DNA from: Candidatus Uhrbacteria bacterium
GTDB lineage: Bacteria; Patescibacteriota; Patescibacteriia; 2-12-FULL-60-25
DNA: 13,353 nucleotides
NCBI GenBank assembly: GCA_023246415.1
Contig: JAHFIK010000007.1
Location: 24,412 to 37,764, forward strand
Direction of reading: 5' to 3'
The notes under the pieces are model-generated. The model saw nothing but the letters and a program-made list of their open reading frames with translations. It was not told the DNA's origin and made no database searches. Positions within the stretch are counted from its first letter, which is position 1; each line of letters opens with the position of its first letter. This document shows, one piece after another, positions 7,561 through 13,353 of the stretch. Both the position numbers and the translations under genes were made by a program.

Positions 7561-8640
7561 ATGAAACGATACGTGATGGTGGCGGGCGCGAGGCCAAATT
7601 TCATGAAAATTGCCCCGGTTTCCCGAGCCCTTAACGTCCGGGGCGCTTCGACGTTCCTCGTCCATACCGGTCAACATTACGACGCCAACATGTCGGATGT
7701 GTTTTTTAAAGAGTTGGGGATTGGCGCGCCAGACCTCCATCTTGGCGTTGGCGCCGGTGACCGCATTACGCAAACGCGAAAAATCAAGCAGGCCCTCGTC
7801 CCCGTGCTGCTCGAACAAAAGCCGGATGGGATTATTGTGGTCGGTGATGTGACCTCCAGTGCGGCTGGGGCCATGGCGGGCGTGATGGCGAACGTTCCCG
7901 TGATTCATGTGGAAGCGGGTCTGCGCAGTTTTAATTGGACCATGCCGGAAGAATTGAATCGGATGATTGCGGATCATCATAGCGATGTCCTATTTATCCA
8001 TGAAGAGAGCGCGTTGAAAAATTTGCTTGATGAAGGCATTGGACGCGAACGGATTCACGTGGTTGGAAATGTCATGATCGATACGTTGTTGGAACAGCTT
8101 CCAAAGTCTCGCGAGTCCATGATTCTGACAACGCTCCAAATCGCTCCGCGTTCATATGGATTGGTGACGCTCCATCGTCCAGACAACGTAGACCATCCGG
8201 ATCATCTTCGAGAAATTTTCGGTGCGCTGGCGGATGTGGCCTCGCGGATTCCACTCGTGCTTCCGTTGCATCCGCGGACAAAACAGCGGATCGAAACATT
8301 TGGAATTCAGATGCCATCAGCGATTCGGCTGATTGATCCCGTTGGCTACCTCGACATGCTTGCACTCACGTCTCATGCGCGACTTGTCCTGACGGATTCC
8401 GGCGGACTGCAGGAAGAAACGACCGTCTTGCGAATCCCTTGTCTCACGCTCCGGAAAGAAACAGAACGACCGGTGACCGTGACGATTGGTTCGAGTGAAA
8501 TCGTGGGACGTGACCATGTGAAGATTGTGGGCTGTACCGATCAGATTCTTTCTGGAAACTGGAAGACGGGGAGTATTCCTCCGCAGTGGGATGGTCATGC
8601 CGCAGAACGGATTGCGGACATTCTTGTCGCAATGGGTTAA
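7561..8640 (+). CDS. wecB: UDP-N-acetylglucosamine 2-epimerase (non-hydrolysing, WecB type)
   Basis: A 359-residue enzyme of normal length for the family that interconverts UDP-GlcNAc and UDP-ManNAc in the cytoplasm. Conserved blocks in order: GARPNFMKIAPV (9-20), VHTGQHYD (34-41), VVGDVTSS (93-100) with D96, HVEAGLRS (116-123) with E118, MPEELNRMIADHHSD (128-142) with E130/E131, LVTLHRPDNV (201-210), LTDSGGLQEE (277-286), LRKETERP (297-304) and the IGSSEIVG loop (309-316). These correspond to the catalytic D, E, E and H positions known from E. coli WecB. One detail departs from the usual HR-x-EN pattern: here it reads HRPDN, a conservative Glu-to-Asp change. The ManNAc product is a common building block of capsules and enterobacterial-type antigens. 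A partner dehydrogenase (WecC) that would make ManNAcA is not in the window. A weak GGTAGG lies about 10 bases before the ATG. Confidence 0.95.
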   Translation: MKRYVMVAGARPNFMKIAPVSRALNVRGASTFLVHTGQHYDANMSDVFFKELGIGAPDLHLGVGAGDRITQTRKIKQALVPVLLEQKPDGIIVVGDVTSSAAGAMAGVMANVPVIHVEAGLRSFNWTMPEELNRMIADHHSDVLFIHEESALKNLLDEGIGRERIHVVGNVMIDTLLEQLPKSRESMILTTLQIAPRSYGLVTLHRPDNVDHPDHLREIFGALADVASRIPLVLPLHPRTKQRIETFGIQMPSAIRLIDPVGYLDMLALTSHARLVLTDSGGLQEETTVLRIPCLTLRKETERPVTVTIGSSEIVGRDHVKIVGCTDQILSGNWKTGSIPPQWDGHAAERIADILVAMG

Positions 8641-8647
8641 AAAATAT

Positions 8648-8708
8648 TTTTCACGTTCCTGACGGAAAACAGTTCACGTTCGTCGAGGTCTCCACGGGAA
8701 TGTGAAAA
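8648..8708. promoter_or_regulatory. Inverted repeat with three TTCACRTTC motifs in the 110-bp gap
   Basis: The largest intergenic gap (8641-8750) contains a 12-bp inverted repeat, TTTTCACGTTCC at 8648-8659 against GGAATGTGAAAA at 8697-8708, with eleven Watson-Crick pairs and one G-T pair, extendable inward by two more pairs (60 with 96, 61 with 95). The 9-mer TTCACGTTC occurs at 8650-8658 and again at 8673-8681, and an inverted variant (GAATGTGAA, the complement of TTCACATTC) at 8698-8706. Three related motifs just upstream of a gene suggest an operator or an RNA structure at the start of the last block. It is not a convincing rho-independent terminator on the + strand because the stem is followed by A/G rather than a U tract. 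Confidence 0.4.
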
Positions 8709-8718
8709 GAGGGTACGC

Positions 8719-8727
8719 TGATAGAAA
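8719..8727 (+). promoter_or_regulatory. Weak extended -10 candidate (TGATAGAAA)
   Basis: TG-A-TAGAAA matches the extended -10 pattern (TGnTATAAT) with four of six hexamer positions. A transcript starting about seven bases downstream would leave a leader of roughly 15-20 bases before the ATG at 8751. No good -35 hexamer lies at the proper distance; instead the inverted repeat at 8648-8708 ends just upstream. The promoter consensus of this organism is unknown, so this is a candidate only. Confidence 0.2.
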
Positions 8728-8750
8728 CTTCGCAGAACACAACACGTTTC

Positions 8751-9773
8751 ATGAAACTTAAACTCTTGTTCTTCACTCCAAAAATCGACGAGGCGCACGA
8801 CGACCTCGCGTTCGCGAGTTTGTGGGCAAAGGCCTTCGCAGACGCCGGATTCGATGTGTTCGTCGTTTGTACGATGAAGGGGGAAACAACGCTTCCATTT
8901 CCGGTGATTTCGCTTGGGGGTGAGAATGGCGCGCCGCGCTGGCTTCAGATTCTTCGATTCTGGAAATTACTCATCACGACACCGCATGATCGTGCGTTCG
9001 TCCACATGACGCCGCGTTGGTTAATGCAAGGGTGCTGGTACTGGTGGCTCAAGAAGATTCCGTGCTATCTCTGGTTTACGCATTATACAAATACGATTTC
9101 GCTCAAAGTGGGGTCTCGTGTCGCGAAGCGGATGTTTGCGGCAACCGTGGACAGCATGCCGCATTACAATGGGAACCCGAAAAAGATTGTCACCGGGCAT
9201 GGCATTGATACGGAGTTTTGGGATCTCCCGGAACGTCCGGATGCAGAACGCGAACCCGCAACGCATTTGCTCGCGGTCCATCGCATTTCACGGTCAAAGC
9301 GATTTGAGATCGTCTTAAAGGCGTTGGCCTTATTGCCGCCTGAATATACGCTGACGCATTACGGTCGCCCGCAGGACCCGCGTGTTGATCCGGCATACAA
9401 AGCGGAGATCGAAGCGCTCATCACAGACGCGCGTCTCACGGATCGGGTGAAGATGATGGGGTCGGTGCCGATGCGTGATTTACGGGAGATCTATCCGAGG
9501 TTTCGAACATTCATTAACATGGTTCCGAAGACCATTGATAAAACGGCGCTCGAAGCGATGTATGCCGGGCTGACGCCCGTTCTTGCGCGCGATCAGGCAG
9601 AGGCCATCGGGTATCCGGATGCGCCGAAGGATGAATCACCGGAAGCGGTCGCCGCGTTTATTCGGATGATGACATTAAAATCACGTGCGGAACTGAAAGC
9701 AATTGTTGAGAATGGTCATTCGCTCAAGAGCCTCATCGAGAAAATGGCGGTGTATATTCGACCGGGGACGTAA
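8751..9773 (+). CDS. Divergent GT4-like glycosyltransferase
   Basis: A 340-residue GT-B type protein, somewhat shorter than its neighbours. The N-terminal part starts MKLKLLFFTPKIDEAHDDLA (1-20) and includes a very aromatic patch, CWYWWLKKIPCYLWFTHYTN (95-114), probably lying at the membrane surface. VDSMPHYNGNPKKIVTGHGI (133-152) matches the usual segment before the domain linker. The donor domain starts at LLAVHRISRSKRFEIVLKAL (173-192), a recognisable GT4 signature with R and K at the phosphate-binding positions, continues through LTHYGRPQDP (201-210), and ends with FINMVPKTIDKTALEAMYAG (254-273). Only the second glutamate of the E-x7-E motif (E268) is retained, as in the GT4 gene at 4940-6094. 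It would transfer a sugar in the cytoplasm; donor and acceptor are not predictable. It is the first gene after the largest gap and is followed five bases later by the amidotransferase gene. Confidence 0.85.
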   Translation: MKLKLLFFTPKIDEAHDDLAFASLWAKAFADAGFDVFVVCTMKGETTLPFPVISLGGENGAPRWLQILRFWKLLITTPHDRAFVHMTPRWLMQGCWYWWLKKIPCYLWFTHYTNTISLKVGSRVAKRMFAATVDSMPHYNGNPKKIVTGHGIDTEFWDLPERPDAEREPATHLLAVHRISRSKRFEIVLKALALLPPEYTLTHYGRPQDPRVDPAYKAEIEALITDARLTDRVKMMGSVPMRDLREIYPRFRTFINMVPKTIDKTALEAMYAGLTPVLARDQAEAIGYPDAPKDESPEAVAAFIRMMTLKSRAELKAIVENGHSLKSLIEKMAVYIRPGT

Positions 9774-9778
9774 CGAAC

Positions 9779-11635
9779 ATGTGCGGAATAAACGGCTTCA
9801 CGGATCATAACCCCGAACTGCTTCGGCGGATGCATACCTGTACCCGTCACCGAGGACCGGATGATGAGGGATTTTTTGAAGGGGACGGGATCTCGCTTGC
9901 ACATAATCGACTTTCAATTATCGATCTGTCATCCGCGGGCCATCAGCCAATGGTCACACAGGATGGGCGGTATACAATCGTCTTTAACGGTGAGATCTAT
10001 AATTATCAGCTGTTGAAATCGGAACTGGAGAAGTTGGGTGAGACATTCCGATCACAATCAGATACCGAAGTCCTGCTCGTTGCGTTTGCCCGGTGGGGGG
10101 AGGGAATGCTGCCACGGTTAAATGGGATCTTCGCATTTGCGATTTGGGATCGGGATGAAGAGAAACTCACCATCGCGCGTGATCAGATTGGCGTAAAGCC
10201 GCTCTATTATCACTACGATGGGAAGCGATTGGTCTTCTCAAGTGAGATTAAGGCGATCCTTCAGGCAGGCGTCTCGAAAGATATTGACGTTGATGCGTTT
10301 AATACGTATTTGAGGTTGTTGTACGTCCCTTCGCCAAAGACGATGTATCGAGACATTCTCAAACTCCCTCCGGCATCCGTCGGCGTCTTCTCGCACGGGA
10401 CGTTTGAGGTGCGACGCTATTGGAGATTAACGGAAGGGGCATCAATTGCGACGTATGAAGAGGCCGTTGACGGCGTACGGACACGGACGCTTGATGCCGT
10501 GAAGCGCCAGCTCGTTTCTGACCGACCGCTCGGCGTCTTTCTTTCTGGGGGCATCGACAGCACGGCAGTCCTTGCCGCGATGCGTGCGGCGCAACCTGGC
10601 GGTGAGATTAAAACGTTTACGATGGGGTATGAGAAGACGGCGGAAGCGGAGAAGTACAACGCAGATGCTCGACTTGCACGGGAAACGTCAAAGCATTTTG
10701 GAACCACGCATCACGAATTCGTTCTCTCTGCGACGGATGTGCTCGAGACGTTTGAGAAAATTATTTGGCACATGGATGAACCGGTCGCGAACCATGTGCA
10801 ATCGTCGACGTATTTCATTGCACGCGCATCCAAGCCGGAGATTACCGTCGCGCTTGGCGGGGATGGGGGAGACGAACTGTTTTGTGGGTACCCACGCTAT
10901 TGGTATGCGTCGCGTGCGGAGCAGCTGCGACCGGCGAGATCGCTCATTGCAAGCCGACTGGTACGATCTTTTTGTGATACTGCCGGGAAGCATGATCTCT
11001 GGGCAAAGATCGCCTCTGCCCCAGGGCTTGATCGACAACTCGTCTTTGTTGCGCAAAAGGAACAGACGATCGCATCAATCTTGGCATCAGGGACGAATCG
11101 GTCGCAATCGGTGAGGGATGCGCTTGCGCCGGCATTTGAACAGTCATGGAAGGATGAGACGAATCACTTGGCGGCAGGGGATATTGCCACGTGGTTGCCG
11201 GATGAATCCCTTGTTCGGACGGACAAGTTGACCATGGCGCATGGACTTGAAGAGCGCGTCCCGCTGCTTGATTTTGATCTCGTTGAGTACGCGTTCCGCA
11301 TCCCGTCGCAATGGAAAATCGGGAAGAAAGCGAATCAAGGGAAGCGGGTCTTTATTGATGCGATGCGTCCGATGTTGCCGCCGCATGTTCTCGCTGAAGA
11401 AAAACGAGCGTGGATGAGTCCGGCGGCGAAGTGGCTCCGTGGACCACTCGGGCCGTTTGCACGTGAAGTTCTTTCACCGTCATATTGTGAGTCAACACGA
11501 GACCTCTTTAACTTTGATGCCATCTCAACGATGTTTGATCGACATGTTGATGCGAGTGTCTACAATCTCAGCCTCATCTGGGCCCTGATGACGTTTCAAG
11601 TGTGGGCGCGACAGGGGATGGGGGATGGAATTTAG
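9779..11635 (+). CDS. asnB: Asparagine synthetase-like glutamine amidotransferase (AsnB family)
   Basis: A 618-residue two-domain enzyme, close in size to long AsnB/AsnO-type proteins. The N-terminal class II glutaminase has the catalytic Cys2 (MCGINGF), RHRGPDDEG (23-31), NRLSIIDLS (43-51), FNGEIYNY (69-76), SDTEVLL (94-100) and ARDQIGVKPLYY (133-144). The C-terminal synthetase has the ATP-binding PP-loop FLSGGIDSTAVLAA (254-267), ALGGDGGDELFCGYPRY (358-374), and RTDKLTMAHGLEERVPLLD (480-498). It uses glutamine-derived ammonia and ATP to amidate a carboxylate. Free aspartate is the textbook substrate, but in glycan clusters such genes are often linked to amidation of sugar uronic acids; that role is inferred from location. 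A small oddity is LFCGY where most members have LFGGY. A weak GGGGA lies about ten bases before the ATG. The stop codon lies within the left arm of a repeat element, so the last residues may be element-derived. Confidence 0.95.
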   Translation: MCGINGFTDHNPELLRRMHTCTRHRGPDDEGFFEGDGISLAHNRLSIIDLSSAGHQPMVTQDGRYTIVFNGEIYNYQLLKSELEKLGETFRSQSDTEVLLVAFARWGEGMLPRLNGIFAFAIWDRDEEKLTIARDQIGVKPLYYHYDGKRLVFSSEIKAILQAGVSKDIDVDAFNTYLRLLYVPSPKTMYRDILKLPPASVGVFSHGTFEVRRYWRLTEGASIATYEEAVDGVRTRTLDAVKRQLVSDRPLGVFLSGGIDSTAVLAAMRAAQPGGEIKTFTMGYEKTAEAEKYNADARLARETSKHFGTTHHEFVLSATDVLETFEKIIWHMDEPVANHVQSSTYFIARASKPEITVALGGDGGDELFCGYPRYWYASRAEQLRPARSLIASRLVRSFCDTAGKHDLWAKIASAPGLDRQLVFVAQKEQTIASILASGTNRSQSVRDALAPAFEQSWKDETNHLAAGDIATWLPDESLVRTDKLTMAHGLEERVPLLDFDLVEYAFRIPSQWKIGKKANQGKRVFIDAMRPMLPPHVLAEEKRAWMSPAAKWLRGPLGPFAREVLSPSYCESTRDLFNFDAISTMFDRHVDASVYNLSLIWALMTFQVWARQGMGDGI

Positions 11636-11719
11636 AGTTTAGAATTTAGAATTTGGGTCAAGATGGATCGCGTTCACGCGACAGTCTCGCCAAATTCCAA
11701 ATTCCAAATTCCAAATTCC
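11627..11719. repeat. Hairpin element with 7-bp periodic arms at the end of the asnB-like gene
   Basis: The right arm (11690-11719) is a perfect tandem array, CCAAATT four times plus CC. The left arm (11627-11656) is its imperfect reverse complement with the same 7-bp period (units of the type GGAATTT, AGAGTTT, AGAATTT). Aligned by hand, 26 of 30 positions are Watson-Crick, one is a G-T pair and three are A-C mismatches. The 33-base loop (11657-11689) holds its own small perfect hairpin. The left arm overlaps the last two sense codons and the TAG stop of the upstream gene, and the right arm ends six bases before the next ATG, so the element fills almost the whole 90-bp gap. It is not followed by a U tract. 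It could be a mobile or amplified palindromic element, or an RNA structure affecting downstream expression. Confidence 0.75.
11668..11681. repeat. Small perfect hairpin inside the loop of the 7-bp-arm element
   Basis: TCGCG-TTCA-CGCGA gives a perfect, GC-rich five-base-pair stem with a four-base loop, nested in the loop of the larger hairpin at 11627-11719. The stem composition contrasts with the AT-rich outer arms. Alone it is too short to be called a terminator; its interest lies in the nesting. Confidence 0.5.
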
Positions 11720-11725
11720 GCTCGC

Positions 11726-13353
11726 ATGACGCTCTCTTCTCGCATCCAAGCACTCGCCTGGTGGGTCGGTGTTCCGGTGATTGTCGGTCTCCTTTCCTGG
11801 GGGCCGTATATCGCGTTGAATGTGATCTGGCATGCGCCCTGGCCGTTTTGGCGGGTTCCGTTTGTCCCGATTGCGATTTTTGATTCGAGTGCATATTTTC
11901 AGTGGATCGGGGCGGCCCTTTCTGGACTGGTATATGGAGGCCATCTTAGTGCATTCGATTTGGTGATTCGGATCGTAGGGCGTTTCTTGCCGGACTCGTG
12001 GAGCGTTGCGGAGGTTTGGTTGCTGACGCAGTGGTTATGCGTAACGGCTGGAATTTGGCTCATGGCCGTTGCGATTCAGCGGTGGTCAGGGTTGTCCAAC
12101 TGGACCTCAAGAGGTTTTTCGCTTCTCGTTTGGGTGTCGCTGACACTTCCATTTATGCCGCGGCCGGGAGTGTACACCTGGTATCTTCCATTTTATGCGT
12201 GTGGGTTGATCGGGATTTGGTACGTCCAACGTACGCTTGATCAACGGAAGTACTTCAGGTCAATACTGTGGACTCTTACGGCGATCGCACTCACTCGTGT
12301 ATACCCGTTCTTCGTCATCCATACGCTGCTTTGGTTGCTCGTGATGTGGTTTATTCACGTGCATGAACGATTCCCTCGAGCCGTGCGGATGCTGTTTAGT
12401 GTTGGGATTGTTACCGTTTTACCGATGGCGGTGATTTGTACGCCGATCCTTATGCGATCAACGCTCTCGCTGACCTATGAGGCCCAACGGCATCTTGGGC
12501 TTGCGTTCACCGTCCTGCCCGTTGTTTCGAATTCATTGATTGTTCTCTTTTCGTGGATCGTGCTCATTTTTGCACTCATGGTTGTTCAGCGAAAAGAGGT
12601 TGCGCTTGGTCAGCGGTGGTTACGGCTCATCATTGGTTGGGTGACATTATTGATGGCTTGGCTTTCGAATCTCTTTACCGGAGTCTATATTCATAACGAT
12701 CATTTTCGTGCCCCGACGGTTCTCTTGTCCTGGATCAGCGTTGCGATTATTTGGCAGATTTTTAAAGAGAGGTCCTTGACGATTGAAGGGGCGGACCGCT
12801 CGCATCCACTTGTTCGGATTTGTGCATGGATTCCATCAGCGTTGCTGTTGGTTGGAGTGGCGGAGTGTGCTCTGTATCTTGTTGGAAAAAGGTATGTTTT
12901 TCATGGGGATGAGTTGAATGTGGTTCATGCTTCTCATTGGATTACGTATTCGGTCGCCAGTGCACTTATTGTCTATCGATCTCGGACGATGACGCGTATT
13001 TCGACGGCAGTCATGATTGCGTTTGTGGGATGTATTTGTCTCTTGGGTTTTTCTGCGCGTGCGTATGCATTCTCAAAAGAGCAGACAAAATTTGTCTCCA
13101 CCGCAACGGATGTTCCCGCGATGTCGTGGATTCGCGAACAGGTTGCTACGGATGAACATGTCTGCACTGATCCAGAGCACGCGGAGATTTTTGGTTCGTT
13201 TACGTCACGGCTTGTGTACCCCACGTATGCGACTGCGGTTTTGCCGAAGTCGGAAGCGGAGATACTGTCAGACCTTAAAACGGAACTTGGTTTTTTTACG
13301 CCCGAAACGGATTTTGAACGTGGCGTCTATCTCGACACGTTCGACTCCATGCG
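11726..13353 (+). CDS. Large multi-pass membrane protein, possibly GT-C-like (3' end outside window)
   Basis: The frame is open from the ATG at 11726 through the last base, giving 542 residues so far. Roughly eleven to thirteen hydrophobic helices can be seen, for example around residues 12-33, 97-117, 152-168, 183-210, 221-242, 262-287, 299-318, 328-346, 364-386 and 424-445. After the first helix a loop holds FDSSAYFQWIGAALSG (52-67), which recalls the acidic first extracytoplasmic loop of GT-C glycosyltransferases. The segment from about 451 on is soluble and includes PAMSWIREQVATDEHVCTDP (464-483), a pattern I associate with C-terminal extracytoplasmic domains of uncharacterised GT-C-like membrane proteins. 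I cannot assign a family with certainty; a polymerase or another glycan membrane protein is also possible. Context favours transfer or polymerisation of polyprenyl-linked sugars outside the membrane. There is no ribosome-binding site, and the start lies six bases after a repeat element. Confidence 0.85.
   Translation, partial: MTLSSRIQALAWWVGVPVIVGLLSWGPYIALNVIWHAPWPFWRVPFVPIAIFDSSAYFQWIGAALSGLVYGGHLSAFDLVIRIVGRFLPDSWSVAEVWLLTQWLCVTAGIWLMAVAIQRWSGLSNWTSRGFSLLVWVSLTLPFMPRPGVYTWYLPFYACGLIGIWYVQRTLDQRKYFRSILWTLTAIALTRVYPFFVIHTLLWLLVMWFIHVHERFPRAVRMLFSVGIVTVLPMAVICTPILMRSTLSLTYEAQRHLGLAFTVLPVVSNSLIVLFSWIVLIFALMVVQRKEVALGQRWLRLIIGWVTLLMAWLSNLFTGVYIHNDHFRAPTVLLSWISVAIIWQIFKERSLTIEGADRSHPLVRICAWIPSALLLVGVAECALYLVGKRYVFHGDELNVVHASHWITYSVASALIVYRSRTMTRISTAVMIAFVGCICLLGFSARAYAFSKEQTKFVSTATDVPAMSWIREQVATDEHVCTDPEHAEIFGSFTSRLVYPTYATAVLPKSEAEILSDLKTELGFFTPETDFERGVYLDTFDSM

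Noticed and set aside
8641..8708. Rho-independent terminator after wecB
   Set aside because: The stem is long and imperfect with a 33-base loop, and it is followed by AAAAGAGGG rather than a run of T on the + strand. T-rich sequence lies on the wrong side.
11690..11719. CRISPR array
   Set aside because: The units are 7 bp in direct tandem without spacers, and no cas gene is near.
1..13353. TGA-recoding genetic code (code 25) of some candidate-phylum bacteria
   Set aside because: TGA is used as a natural stop at several ATGA junctions and at 7510-7512, where reading through would run past the natural protein end.

Overview
The window carries eleven protein-coding genes, all on the + strand, and reads as the interior of a surface-polysaccharide (capsule, O-antigen-like or S-layer glycan) biosynthesis cluster. 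By eye the base composition is slightly above half G+C. TGA ends at least five of the genes, so this is the standard bacterial code and not the TGA=Gly code of Gracilibacteria/SR1. Most starts lack a convincing Shine-Dalgarno sequence, four junctions are 4-bp ATGA overlaps, and short periodic repeats resemble ones I remember from environmental and candidate-phylum genomes. These points fit an uncultivated lineage such as Patescibacteria/CPR, but that is inference: no rRNA or other phylogenetic marker is present.

Layout. Block A (1-4905) is a tightly coupled run: the C-terminal part of a GT4 glycosyltransferase, a class I SAM methyltransferase, a complete GT4 enzyme, and an 859-residue protein joining a GT4 domain to a polytopic GT-C (ArnT/PMT-like) domain. 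Block B (4940-7512) holds another GT4 enzyme, a GT2 polyprenyl-phosphate-sugar synthase-like enzyme and a second methyltransferase. Block C (7561-8640) is a UDP-GlcNAc 2-epimerase (wecB type). Block D (8751-13353) begins after the largest gap (110 bp, with a palindrome and three copies of a 9-bp motif) and holds a divergent GT4 enzyme, a class II glutamine amidotransferase of the AsnB family, and a large multi-pass membrane protein cut off by the window edge.

How it may work together. The epimerase would supply UDP-ManNAc. The GT4 enzymes would build a lipid-linked oligosaccharide on the cytoplasmic face. The GT2 enzyme would charge polyprenyl phosphate with a sugar, which the GT-C domain (and perhaps the last membrane protein) could use on the outer face. 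The two methyltransferases and the AsnB-type enzyme would decorate sugars, for example by methylation and by amidation of a uronic acid. No initiating phosphoglycosyltransferase, flippase, polymerase or ABC exporter lies in the window, so the cluster continues on at least one side.

The most unusual structure is a pair of hairpin elements whose arms are themselves made of four short tandem units. One (8-bp units, 680-753) lies in frame inside the first methyltransferase gene. The other (7-bp units, 11627-11719) starts inside the last codons of the asnB-like gene and supplies its stop codon. They share an architecture but not a sequence.
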